A stretch of 12,878 nt of DNA from Bacteroidales bacterium (GTDB lineage Bacteria > Bacteroidota > Bacteroidia > Bacteroidales > JAOZMU01). Location of the stretch: the NCBI GenBank assembly GCA_029934165.1, contig JAOZMU010000042.1, positions 1-12,878 on the forward strand, read 5' to 3'. The translations under genes were made by a program, and so were the position numbers. Positions 7,301 to 12,878 of this stretch are shown here, piece after piece. Numbering within the stretch: the first letter of the stretch is position 1; the number at the start of each line of letters is the position of its first letter. The notes below the pieces were generated by a model. It was not told the DNA's origin, ran no database searches, and saw nothing but the letters and a program-made list of their open reading frames with translations.

Positions 7301-7602
7301 AGTAAGACATCCTCTTGCTTCTTTGTTTTGGTCGCCGGCTTAACTTCCTTATCTTTTTTGATGGAAATCGTTTCTTTTTTACTGCTCTTTCGGAGACTAA
7401 GTTTCTCGGATTCTTTTTTTACCGATTTATCAGCACTATATTCTTTTACAAGAATGTCAATGTGCTTAGCTGCAATCTTAGTATTAGGATTGGAGCTAAT
7501 TTCAATGCCTTTCTTTTGCATGAACTCAACGATAGTTGAAATTCCGACATTAAAATCGCGTGCAAGCTTACTTAGTCTTTTTGGTCTCTTGGAATCTGAC
7601 AT
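4351..7602 (-). CDS. infB: Translation initiation factor IF-2
   Basis: IF2 is the GTPase that places initiator fMet-tRNA on the 30S subunit and promotes subunit joining. The 1083-residue product has an N-terminal IF2_N helix domain (about 6-55) and a long Lys/Pro/Thr-rich disordered region (about 60-480) holding three copies of [IV]VGKIDL (131-137, 269-275, 354-360) and an Asn-Thr run (about 404-411). A second IF2_N domain (about 500-555) precedes the G domain: GHVDHGKT (591-598), GITQHIGA (616-623), DTPGHEA (638-644), NKID (692-695) and SAK (728-730). Beta-barrel and fMet-tRNA-binding domains follow to the end. The ATG at 7602 is preferred: the in-frame TTG at 7650 overlaps the predicted -7 box and would add 16 unconserved residues. 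The large size is usual for Bacteroidota. It is third in the rimP-nusA-infB cluster. Confidence 0.97.
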   Translation of the reverse strand: MSDSKRPKRLSKLARDFNVGISTIVEFMQKKGIEISSNPNTKIAAKHIDILVKEYSADKSVKKESEKLSLRKSSKKETISIKKDKEVKPATKTKKQEDVLLIKDLGSKTKTAKPPVAKEPQVEDKKSKFKIVGKIDLDKKEAVLDTPPKKKVPEKVTKKPTKSEPTPAKEKPTNVVKKQPEKAPAKKKEIVSTEKIVNDKTITETNDKKTAIKETEKKHKKADNKHSKKPVKKVEKKVVTKKATPPTKDTPKTQDNKEKDKKNKENVKIVGKIDLNTINEKTRPPKKSKRAKDKADYDRKRKKTHHDKPQSPKVSVKNPVNKTTVKNPTEKPVKEEPKIEIFKTAVQKLSGPTVVGKIDLPEKKKKPVASSSDKKNRNKKKKRKRITKNTKDGQNTANKANKPNTNTNTNTSNRGPGSNKPRTSDNKRTDNKRRFDKTKRVRKPIKKEVSEEDVQKQVKETLARLTSKSKTKTSKYRRAKRDLVSKKQQEEMQKLELEKNILKVTEFVSVSELAAMMDLVATDVIDACMSLGLLVGINQRLDAETISLVADEFKYEVEFVSVELQEAIKDDEEEVDETKLKSRAPIVTVMGHVDHGKTSLLDHIRKTNVIAGEAGGITQHIGAYNVSLSGGRNITFLDTPGHEAFTAMRARGAQVTDVAIIVVASDDNVMPQTIEAINHAKAAGVPIVFAINKIDKQGANPDKIKEKLANMNFLVEDWGGKYQSQDISAKHGKFVDELLEKVLLEAEMLELKANPERRASGTVVESTLDKGRGYVMTILVKNGSLNIGDIVLAGSHTGRVKAMYNERNQRIKSVGPGEPALILGLSGAPQAGDNFNVMESEREAREIANKREQLQREQSMHTRKHITLDEIGRRIAIGNFQELNIVLKGDVDGSIEALSDSLIKLSTKGIQVNIIHKAVGQISESDIMLATASNAIVLGFQVRPSLGARKLAETEGIDIRLYSIIYDALAEVKDAMEGMLSPEIKEKVVATLEIIETFKISKIGTVAGCIVRDGKISRKSKVRIIRDGIVVYTGDLGSLKRFKDDVKEVTRGFECGLNIDRFNDIKVSDVIEAYEEVEIRQTL

Positions 7603-7647
7603 AAAATTACTCAACAGTTTAAAATATTCTATTATAGAACAACGCCA

Positions 7648-7677
7648 CAAAGGTACAATAAAATTGTTATGAACAAG
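7648..7677 (-). promoter_or_regulatory. Candidate internal promoter for infB
   Basis: Read on the minus strand, TACCTTTG (7648-7655) matches the Bacteroidota -7 box TAnnTTTG exactly. TTG at 7674-7676 lies 18 bases upstream in the -33 position. Transcription would start near 7643, giving a leader of about 40 bases. It lies in the 169-bp gap after nusA, so infB could be expressed both from the operon promoter and on its own. No terminator is evident between nusA and infB. Confidence 0.55.
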
Positions 7678-7771
7678 TAAAATTAAGCTACACGTTTAAA
7701 ACTTTGCTCCGTAAAAATCACATAAGAGCCGAAAAAAGTTTTTTTGCACGAAATTTTCTTCAATTTACTGT

Positions 7772-9010
7772 CTATTCAAACTCTGTCTTCAGAATTTGTA
7801 ACACATCTATGATTGTTTCTTCTTCTAAGTCGGTTCTCGACACTAAATCTGCGACATTAAGTTCTAACACACTTTTTGCGGTGTCGCATCCGATAACTTT
7901 GAACTCGTCAATTATCCACGATTCAATTTCATCTGCAAATTCTTCAAGACTGACATCTTCATCATCGTCTTCTACGGTGTCTCTATAAACATCAATCTCA
8001 TAACCAGTCAATTGACTAGCTAATTTGATGTTTAGTCCGCCTCTGCCAATAGCTTTAGAAACCTCGCTTGGGTGTAAATATACCTCCGCTTGATTGCTGT
8101 CATCAACTATTTTTATATTCGTTATTTTGGCAGGGCTCAAAGCTCTCTGGATGTAAAGAGCTGTGTTTTCGGTGTAGTTCACAACATCAATACTCTCGTT
8201 TTGCAACTCACGAACAATGCCATGAATACGTTGTCCTTTCACTCCTACACATGCTCCAACGGGGTCAACTCTTTCATCATACGATTCTACTGCTACTTTG
8301 GCTCGCTCGCCTGCAGAGCGTACAATTTTTTTTATGATAATAAGACCATCAAATATCTCTGGAACTTCGTTTTCAAATAATCTCTCCAAGAAAATTGGTG
8401 ATGTACGAGATAAAATGATTTGAGGAGTATTGTTACGCATCTCAACCTTGATGACCACTGCTCGTACTGGAAATCCTTTGCGGTAATCGTCTCCTACAAT
8501 TTGCTCCTCTTTTGGTAGTAGCAATTCGTTTTCCTCATCATCAATGAGAAGAATCTCGCGTTTCCATATTTGGTAAACCTCAGCAGTTACAACTTTCCCG
8601 ATGCACTCGCGATATTTATTAAACAAATGGTCTTTTTCAAGTTCTAATATCCTAGAAGTCAGGTTCTGACGCAACGACAAAATTGCACGTCGTCCAAAAT
8701 CAACCAGCTTAACTTCGTCCGTAACTTCCTCACCTACTTCGTAATCAGCTTCAATTTTTTGCGCATCAGATAGTTTGATTTGTTTGTTAGAATTTTCAAT
8801 TTCTGCGTCAGCAACAACCTCGCGGTTGCGCCAGATTTCAAAATCTCCCTTATCAATGTTAATAATAACATCGAAATTTTCGTCGGTCTCGAACTTTTTT
8901 ATTAGCATTCCTCTAAAAACATCTTCAAGAACACTCATCATTGTTGTTCTGTCGATGTTCTTTTGTTCTTTGAACTCGGCAAAAGTATCGAATAAATTCA
9001 CGTTTTCCAT
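7772..9010 (-). CDS. nusA: Transcription termination/antitermination factor NusA
   Basis: NusA binds RNA polymerase and nascent RNA, modulating pausing, termination and antitermination. The 412-residue product has the N-terminal polymerase-binding domain (about 1-125, opening with LFDTFAEFKEQKNIDR), an S1 domain (about 133-203) and two KH domains. KH1 carries GACVGVKGQRI (252-262) and KH2 carries KAIGRGGLNIKLA (319-331). An acidic stretch (347-353) leads to a short helical C-terminal segment (about 355-412). The two acidic repeats of the longer E. coli protein are not evident, as is usual outside Proteobacteria. The ATG at 9010 begins 19 bases after the rimP stop codon. The AAAGAG in that gap is only weakly Shine-Dalgarno-like. 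It is co-transcribed with rimP. Confidence 0.97.
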   Translation of the reverse strand: MENVNLFDTFAEFKEQKNIDRTTMMSVLEDVFRGMLIKKFETDENFDVIINIDKGDFEIWRNREVVADAEIENSNKQIKLSDAQKIEADYEVGEEVTDEVKLVDFGRRAILSLRQNLTSRILELEKDHLFNKYRECIGKVVTAEVYQIWKREILLIDDEENELLLPKEEQIVGDDYRKGFPVRAVVIKVEMRNNTPQIILSRTSPIFLERLFENEVPEIFDGLIIIKKIVRSAGERAKVAVESYDERVDPVGACVGVKGQRIHGIVRELQNESIDVVNYTENTALYIQRALSPAKITNIKIVDDSNQAEVYLHPSEVSKAIGRGGLNIKLASQLTGYEIDVYRDTVEDDDEDVSLEEFADEIESWIIDEFKVIGCDTAKSVLELNVADLVSRTDLEEETIIDVLQILKTEFE

Positions 9011-9029
9011 GGCTATTACTCTTTATATA

Positions 9030-9500
9030 TTATACCCCCGAGAAATCAGGAACTATTTTTGATTGTTTAATATCTTCAAACATTATTGTGCGCGTTATTT
9101 CGACTTTTTTTGTTTTTTTCTTCCCAACAACTGGCTGGCGTTCTGTTGTTTGAACATCAATATCGTCTTCTGTTGCTGACAGCAATTTGCCTACGATTTT
9201 TTCTCCATCGTTGAAGACAACCTCAATTTTTCGCCCTGTGTTTTTCGCATATTGACGGTCTAATTTTAATGGCTGACCAAGTCCTGGCGAAGAAACTTCC
9301 AACGAAAAGTCTTCTTCTTCACGGTCCAAGCTGTTTTCTATCAATCGGCTGACTTCGATACACTTAGTTATCGTAATGCCGTTGTCGCCATCTAGCAAAA
9401 CATGAATTTTATTTGTCGGCTGAATAGTTATGTCAACAATAAAAAACTCTGGTTCTAAATGAGATTTAACTAATTCTGTGATAGTTGTGTGAGAAATCAT
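9030..9500 (-). CDS. rimP: Ribosome maturation factor RimP
   Basis: RimP assists late 30S subunit assembly. The 156-residue product has the N-terminal alpha/beta domain with the family hallmark SLEVSSPGLGQPLK (66-79) and a C-terminal SH3/Sm-like barrel (about 85-150) with the expected GEKIVGKLL strand. The Lys-rich insert around 124-132 resembles that of Bacteroidota homologues. The ATG at 9500 is chosen because it precedes the conserved N-terminus. The frame stays open upstream to a TTG at 9656, but that extension would run through the leader hairpin and promoter. It is first gene of the rimP-nusA-infB cluster, an arrangement conserved across bacteria. Confidence 0.95.
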   Translation of the reverse strand: MISHTTITELVKSHLEPEFFIVDITIQPTNKIHVLLDGDNGITITKCIEVSRLIENSLDREEEDFSLEVSSPGLGQPLKLDRQYAKNTGRKIEVVFNDGEKIVGKLLSATEDDIDVQTTERQPVVGKKKTKKVEITRTIMFEDIKQSKIVPDFSGV

Positions 9501-9524
9501 AAAATAATAAATATCTAATAAAAT

Positions 9525-9542
9525 AGGGGACTGCTGTCCCCT
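9525..9542 (-). promoter_or_regulatory. GC-rich hairpin in the rimP-nusA-infB leader
   Basis: AGGGGAC (9525-9531) and GTCCCCT (9536-9542) form a perfect 7-bp stem with a 4-base loop, 24 bases before the rimP start codon and about 23 bases after the predicted transcript start. The minus strand after it (ATTTTATTAG) has no real T-run, so a terminator is unlikely. As the only GC-rich structure in an AT-rich leader it is a candidate protein-binding or processing site; this role is inference. Confidence 0.5.
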
Positions 9543-9569
9543 AAATAATTTGTTCTGCTTTTCAGGCTG

Positions 9570-9600
9570 CAAAAGTAGGAAATTTACTTGGAAATACAAA
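9570..9600 (-). promoter_or_regulatory. Promoter of the rimP-nusA-infB operon (Bacteroidota type)
   Basis: On the minus strand, TTTG (9597-9600), a 19-base spacer and TACTTTTG (9570-9577) match the Bacteroidota -33/-7 consensus fully at the expected spacing. Transcription would start near 9564-9566, giving a leader of about 65 bases that contains the 9525-9542 hairpin. This is the best promoter in the window. Confidence 0.7.
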
Positions 9601-9664
9601 ATTATTCTAAAAACTCTATATTTAAGAGTATCTCTGTTCATAAAAACAATTTGCACAACTGTCA

Positions 9665-9683
9665 GTGTGGCTTAAAACCACAC
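9665..9683. terminator. Stem-loop after lpxK, possible weak terminator
   Basis: GTGTGG (9665-9670) and CCACAC (9678-9683) form a perfect 6-bp stem with a 7-base loop, 21 bases beyond the lpxK stop codon. The minus-strand continuation (TGACAGTTG) lacks a T-run, so intrinsic termination of lpxK would be weak. On the plus strand a short T-run lies about nine bases after the stem, but no plus-strand gene is present. Confidence 0.4.
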
Positions 9684-9704
9684 CGAGATTATTTTTATGC
9701 CTAA

Positions 9705-10844
9705 TTAATTATCGTTTTTGTTGGCTTCTATGCGCATAAACATTTGGTCGTTACTCTTTTTATGCTCAACGAAATTTTTTATTTGTTTATCAAATTTTTT
9801 ATGATCATCGTTAATGAAAGCAATTTCAATCGGGAGGTAGAACGTTTTAGATTTGAAATTGTCATCAAGAAAATCATTTTCATTCAGACGCATTGCATCT
9901 TTTTCTGTGGTAAGAACGATTATATTTTTGTCATCTAAATTTTTAAATGCGTCTATAATTTGATTTAACTCTTTCGAACGATATGGGTGATGGTCAGGAT
10001 ATTCGAGGTGAGTAATTTTTGTGGAGATGTTCTCTTGGATATATTCAACCAAGACTTTTGTTCGGGCAATTCCTGTAATGAGCAAAACCTGTGGCTTTTG
10101 TTTTTTCAGTGTTGGAAAGTCGCTTGGTTTAGCGCCAGCACTTTTGAAAACAGGTATAATTGCACCATAAATTAATTTAGTGTAATAAACTTTTTGATAT
10201 GGGTATAATTCTAAGTTTTTTGTGAAAATCCTTTGTTCGATTGGTTTAATTTCTGCGGGAGTTTTGGTTACTATCACAATTTTAGCTCGTCTTTTTTGGC
10301 TTATGCTTTCGCGTAATGTTCCGAGTGGCAGGATTTTATCCTCAAAAATCGGTCGATTATAATCTACCAAAAGTATTGACAATCCGGGTTCTACGTATCT
10401 GTGCTGAAAAGCATCGTCTAATAAGATGGCATTTAGTTTTGGATATTGTTTTAACAATTTTCGAATTCCGCGCACTCTATTTCCGTCTACGGCAACAGGA
10501 ATTTTCGGAAATTTTTGCTTTATCTGTTTCGGTTCATCGCCAATTTCGGTGCTTAACGATTCTGTTGTTGCCAAGACAAAACCGCTAGTTTTTCGTTTGT
10601 AGCCACGGCTTAGTGTTGCAATTTTAAAGTTTTTGCGCAACAGCCGAACAAGGTATTCGATGTGTGGTGTTTTTCCTGTTCCGCCAACAGTGATGTTTCC
10701 GATTGTGATAATTGGCATCGCAAACTCTTTGGAATGTAGTATTTTAGTATCAAACAAAAAGTTGCGTAAAGAAACAATAATATTGTAAAGTAGCGCAAGT
10801 GGAGCAAGCAAAATAGTGAGAAAGAAATTCCGTTTACCTATCAT
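9705..10844 (-). CDS. lpxK: Tetraacyldisaccharide 4'-kinase LpxK (lipid A synthesis)
   Basis: LpxK transfers phosphate from ATP to the 4' position of the tetraacyldisaccharide-1-phosphate lipid A precursor at the inner face of the inner membrane. The 379-residue product has an N-terminal hydrophobic membrane helix (about 8-25), the Walker A loop GNITVGGTGKTP (49-60), the SRGYKRK segment (79-85) and LLDDAFQHR (141-149), which carries the acidic residues of the family's catalytic Walker-B-like motif. The length is slightly above the usual 320-360, from the C-terminal Lys-rich extension. The ATG at 10844 is preferred over an upstream in-frame TTG (10868), which lies in the T-run of the sppA terminator. 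The sppA-lpxK order is, from memory, common in Bacteroidales. The protein indicates a lipid A-bearing Gram-negative envelope. Confidence 0.96.
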   Translation of the reverse strand: MIGKRNFFLTILLAPLALLYNIIVSLRNFLFDTKILHSKEFAMPIITIGNITVGGTGKTPHIEYLVRLLRKNFKIATLSRGYKRKTSGFVLATTESLSTEIGDEPKQIKQKFPKIPVAVDGNRVRGIRKLLKQYPKLNAILLDDAFQHRYVEPGLSILLVDYNRPIFEDKILPLGTLRESISQKRRAKIVIVTKTPAEIKPIEQRIFTKNLELYPYQKVYYTKLIYGAIIPVFKSAGAKPSDFPTLKKQKPQVLLITGIARTKVLVEYIQENISTKITHLEYPDHHPYRSKELNQIIDAFKNLDDKNIIVLTTEKDAMRLNENDFLDDNFKSKTFYLPIEIAFINDDHKKFDKQIKNFVEHKKSNDQMFMRIEANKNDN

Positions 10845-10866
10845 TTTATCTATGTTGAGGAGGTGC

Positions 10867-10899
10867 AAAAAAGCTCTTTCGTTATAATAACGAAAGAGC
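10867..10899 (-). terminator. Rho-independent terminator of sppA
   Basis: On the minus strand, a perfect 12-bp stem (GCTCTTTCGTTA at 10873-10884 with TAACGAAAGAGC at 10888-10899) and a 3-base loop are followed by six T residues (A-run on the plus strand, 10867-10872). It lies about 54 bases after the sppA stop codon and ends only 22 bases before the lpxK start codon, so it overlaps the lpxK leader. Confidence 0.85.
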
Positions 10900-10900
10900 C

Positions 10901-10930
10901 CAAAATTACAATTTTAAATTACCTATTCAA
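10901..10930 (-). promoter_or_regulatory. Candidate lpxK promoter
   Basis: On the minus strand, TTG (10928-10930), a 19-base spacer and TAATTTTG (10901-10908) fit the Bacteroidota promoter. Transcription would start near 10895, within the first arm of the sppA terminator hairpin, leaving about 8 bp of stem at the 5' end of the lpxK mRNA. This would explain how lpxK is expressed despite the terminator in front of it. The boxes are AT-rich, so a chance match is possible. Confidence 0.5.
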
Positions 10931-10952
10931 TGAAAAATCGGTCTCGAATATA

Positions 10953-12761
10953 TTATTTGTTAATTTGTGTGTCGTAAATATCTATGAAATAAGGGATTCG
11001 TGCCTGATAACCTCTTGCGATTTTCAAAAATTCGATGTTTTTGAAATATTTATAGCTATCACCTGTCAGTTGGCGCATCATGGCATCACCGTTGTTGTCG
11101 TCAGCGATAGATTCAAGCATTTGCAAAAATTCATTCACTTCGCGCTCAGGAAGTTCCATGAGTTTGTAATCGTCAACGGCAGCTTTTTGTGCAGCAATTT
11201 CGATGGCTTTTTCAAGACCTCCAAATTCATCTATCAAGCCAATTTCTTTTGCATTCGAGCCGCTCCAAACACGTCCTTGTCCAATGCTGTCAACGCGTGC
11301 TTTTGTTAGGCTACGTCCTTTGGCTACATGTCCGATAAATACATCGTAAATATTTTCTATCTCGTTTTGGATTATTGCTCTTTCTTCGTTTGTCAGTTGT
11401 CGCAAGATTGAACCCATGTCGGAATGAGAATTTGTGTTTACAACGCTTACATTTACTCCAAGTTTTTCATTTAAGAGTTCTCTTGCATTCGGAATCATAC
11501 CGAAAACACCAATAGAACCAGTGATTGTGTTTGGTTGCGCCAAGATTGTGTGCGCTGCGCAAGCAATGTAATATCCGCCAGATGCTGCTACATCGCCCAT
11601 CGAAACAATTACTGGTTTTATGTCGGCAGCAAGAGCGACTTCGCGTAGGATAATATCCGATGCTGTTGCGCTTCCGCCTGGCGAGTTTACGCGTAGAACA
11701 ATGGCTTTTACATCTTCGTCAAGGCGTGCTTTACGAACTGCTTGCGAGATGTTTTCAGACCCGATTTCTGTGTCGCTACCTGCTCCCATTTTAATTTCGC
11801 CGGTTGCATAAATAACTGCAATTCTGTCTTTTATGAGTCCTTTTTTCTTTTTCTTGTCTTTCTTAGATTTAGGTACATTGGTGTATGTCGACATCGAAAC
11901 TAAGCGTAAATCTTCTTTCTCTTCGATTCCCGAAAGGTTTTTCAACAGCGCGATAATTTCGTCTTTGTATTTTGTTGCATCTAATAGACGATATTTTACT
12001 CCTGCTTTGGGGTTTGTGATGAGCATTTTATCTGCGTACATATTCAAATCGTCAACCGAAACATTTCGGCGATTTGAGATTTGTTGCAAAATATTTGTCC
12101 AAATAGAACCAAGATAAGTTTCTACTTGCAAGCGGTTGGCTTTGCTCATGCTGTCGAGCATAAATGGCTCGATGGCACTTTTGAATTTTCCGTGGCGAAT
12201 AATTTGTGCTTCGACACCAAGTTTTTCGAGCGCGGTTTTGAAAAACATTACTTGCGCACTCAAACCAGCAATAGCAAATCCGCCTTCTGGGTTACCAAAA
12301 ATGCTATCTGCCGCTGTTGCAAGGTAATATGCCTTTTGTGAGTAGTTGTCGGCATAGGCGATGATAAATTTTTCAGGGCTATCTTTTTTGAATGCCAGCA
12401 GAGCGTTACGAATTTCTTGAACAGTTGCGAAACCTGCCGTCAAAGCATTCATATCCATATAGATACCTTTTATGTTGTCGTCGGTTTTTGCCTTGTCGAT
12501 GTTTTTCAAAATATCTTTCAAGCCGGCGGACGATGTTTCGCCTATTGGTAAATCAAGGCTTTGAAGCGGATTGTCAACGCCACGGTCGCTAATCGGGCTT
12601 GTTAATGAAATTTTCAGTATCGAATTTTCTTTAACTTTCGCGTCTTCTTCACTTGACGACATTTTCGAGCTAAAGACTACGAATATTGTAGCAATAATGA
12701 TAACTATCGTTAGGATGACTCCTAAAATCGTAGCAAACAGGTATTTAAAAAATGAACTCAT
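10953..12761 (-). CDS. sppA: Signal peptide peptidase SppA, 67K type (S49 family)
   Basis: SppA is a membrane-anchored serine protease with a Ser-Lys dyad that degrades cleaved signal peptides. The 602-residue product has one N-terminal membrane helix (about 7-30) and two tandem S49 domains, as in the long E. coli form. The first domain supplies the general-base Lys in HGKFKSAIEPF (Lys194). The second supplies the nucleophile in DVAASGGYYIA (Ser394), followed by NTITGSIGVFG (411-421). A Lys-rich linker (about 298-311) joins the domains. Both catalytic residues are present, so it should be active. The ATG at 12761 directly precedes the membrane anchor. No Shine-Dalgarno and no good promoter box were found in the 117 bases upstream, so it may be transcribed from beyond the window. 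It ends at a strong hairpin terminator before lpxK. Confidence 0.97.
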   Translation of the reverse strand: MSSFFKYLFATILGVILTIVIIIATIFVVFSSKMSSSEEDAKVKENSILKISLTSPISDRGVDNPLQSLDLPIGETSSAGLKDILKNIDKAKTDDNIKGIYMDMNALTAGFATVQEIRNALLAFKKDSPEKFIIAYADNYSQKAYYLATAADSIFGNPEGGFAIAGLSAQVMFFKTALEKLGVEAQIIRHGKFKSAIEPFMLDSMSKANRLQVETYLGSIWTNILQQISNRRNVSVDDLNMYADKMLITNPKAGVKYRLLDATKYKDEIIALLKNLSGIEEKEDLRLVSMSTYTNVPKSKKDKKKKKGLIKDRIAVIYATGEIKMGAGSDTEIGSENISQAVRKARLDEDVKAIVLRVNSPGGSATASDIILREVALAADIKPVIVSMGDVAASGGYYIACAAHTILAQPNTITGSIGVFGMIPNARELLNEKLGVNVSVVNTNSHSDMGSILRQLTNEERAIIQNEIENIYDVFIGHVAKGRSLTKARVDSIGQGRVWSGSNAKEIGLIDEFGGLEKAIEIAAQKAAVDDYKLMELPEREVNEFLQMLESIADDNNGDAMMRQLTGDSYKYFKNIEFLKIARGYQARIPYFIDIYDTQINK

Positions 12762-12878
12762 TGGATTGAAGTTTTAGTAAGACAATTATTATTTGTATTT
12801 ATTTTTTATTAGAACAAAGAACAAATGGTTCTATGGTAGAACATTGTTGGTTAATAAATTTTCTGTTTGGTTCAATAT

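Noticed and set aside
9501..9656. Longer rimP starting at TTG 9656
   Set aside because: The added 52 residues are unlike RimP and the frame would cross a consensus promoter and leader hairpin.
12811..12843. Three agaaca repeats upstream of sppA (12811, 12818, 12838) as an operator
   Set aside because: Too short, unevenly spaced and AT-rich; no matching promoter boxes were found nearby.

Overview
The window looks like a chromosomal fragment from a low-GC member of the Bacteroidota, most likely Bacteroidales. Three things point there. FtsZ, IF2, NusA and a DUF4221-like lipoprotein all have Bacteroidota-type sequence. The promoter-like sites upstream of several genes match the Bacteroidota form (TTTG or TTG, about 19 bp, then TAnnTTTG). 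The start codons lack Shine-Dalgarno sequences. All seven genes lie on the minus strand, so the biological reading order runs from high to low coordinates. No plus-strand gene is supported.

Layout in reading order. sppA (12761 to 10953, membrane-bound S49 signal peptide peptidase) ends in a strong hairpin terminator. That terminator overlaps the predicted promoter of lpxK (10844 to 9705, lipid A 4'-kinase). A 204-bp gap follows, holding a stem-loop, a near-perfect Bacteroidota promoter and a GC-rich leader hairpin. Next comes the classic translation/transcription-factor cluster: rimP (9500 to 9030, 30S maturation), nusA (9010 to 7772, transcription elongation/termination factor) and infB (7602 to 4351, initiation factor IF2). 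infB has its own candidate promoter in the 169-bp nusA-infB gap and ends at a clean rho-independent terminator (4253-4283).

Downstream of infB the character changes. Between about 4250 and 1670 there is one gene, a predicted DUF4221-like lipoprotein (3658 to 2546), inside a repeat-rich intergenic landscape. This contains an element with 19-bp perfect terminal inverted repeats (4016-4229), two direct copies of a composite repeat of 210-235 bp that bracket the lipoprotein gene, a 14-bp tandem repeat whose copy number differs between those copies, and two long imperfect palindromes (1848-1980, 2063-2160). The last gene is ftsZ (1667 to 168). It stands alone without ftsA beside it, has its own promoter-like site, and abuts an 87-bp repeat that recurs beside infB.

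The coding content is housekeeping (envelope maintenance, lipid A synthesis, translation initiation, cell division), and I see no new multi-gene system. The part most worth a second look is the repeat landscape: small non-autonomous elements bracket ftsZ and the lipoprotein gene, and one repeat arm supplies the lipoprotein gene's stop codon. The second theme is regulatory: compact leaders in which a hairpin sits at or near the predicted transcript start.
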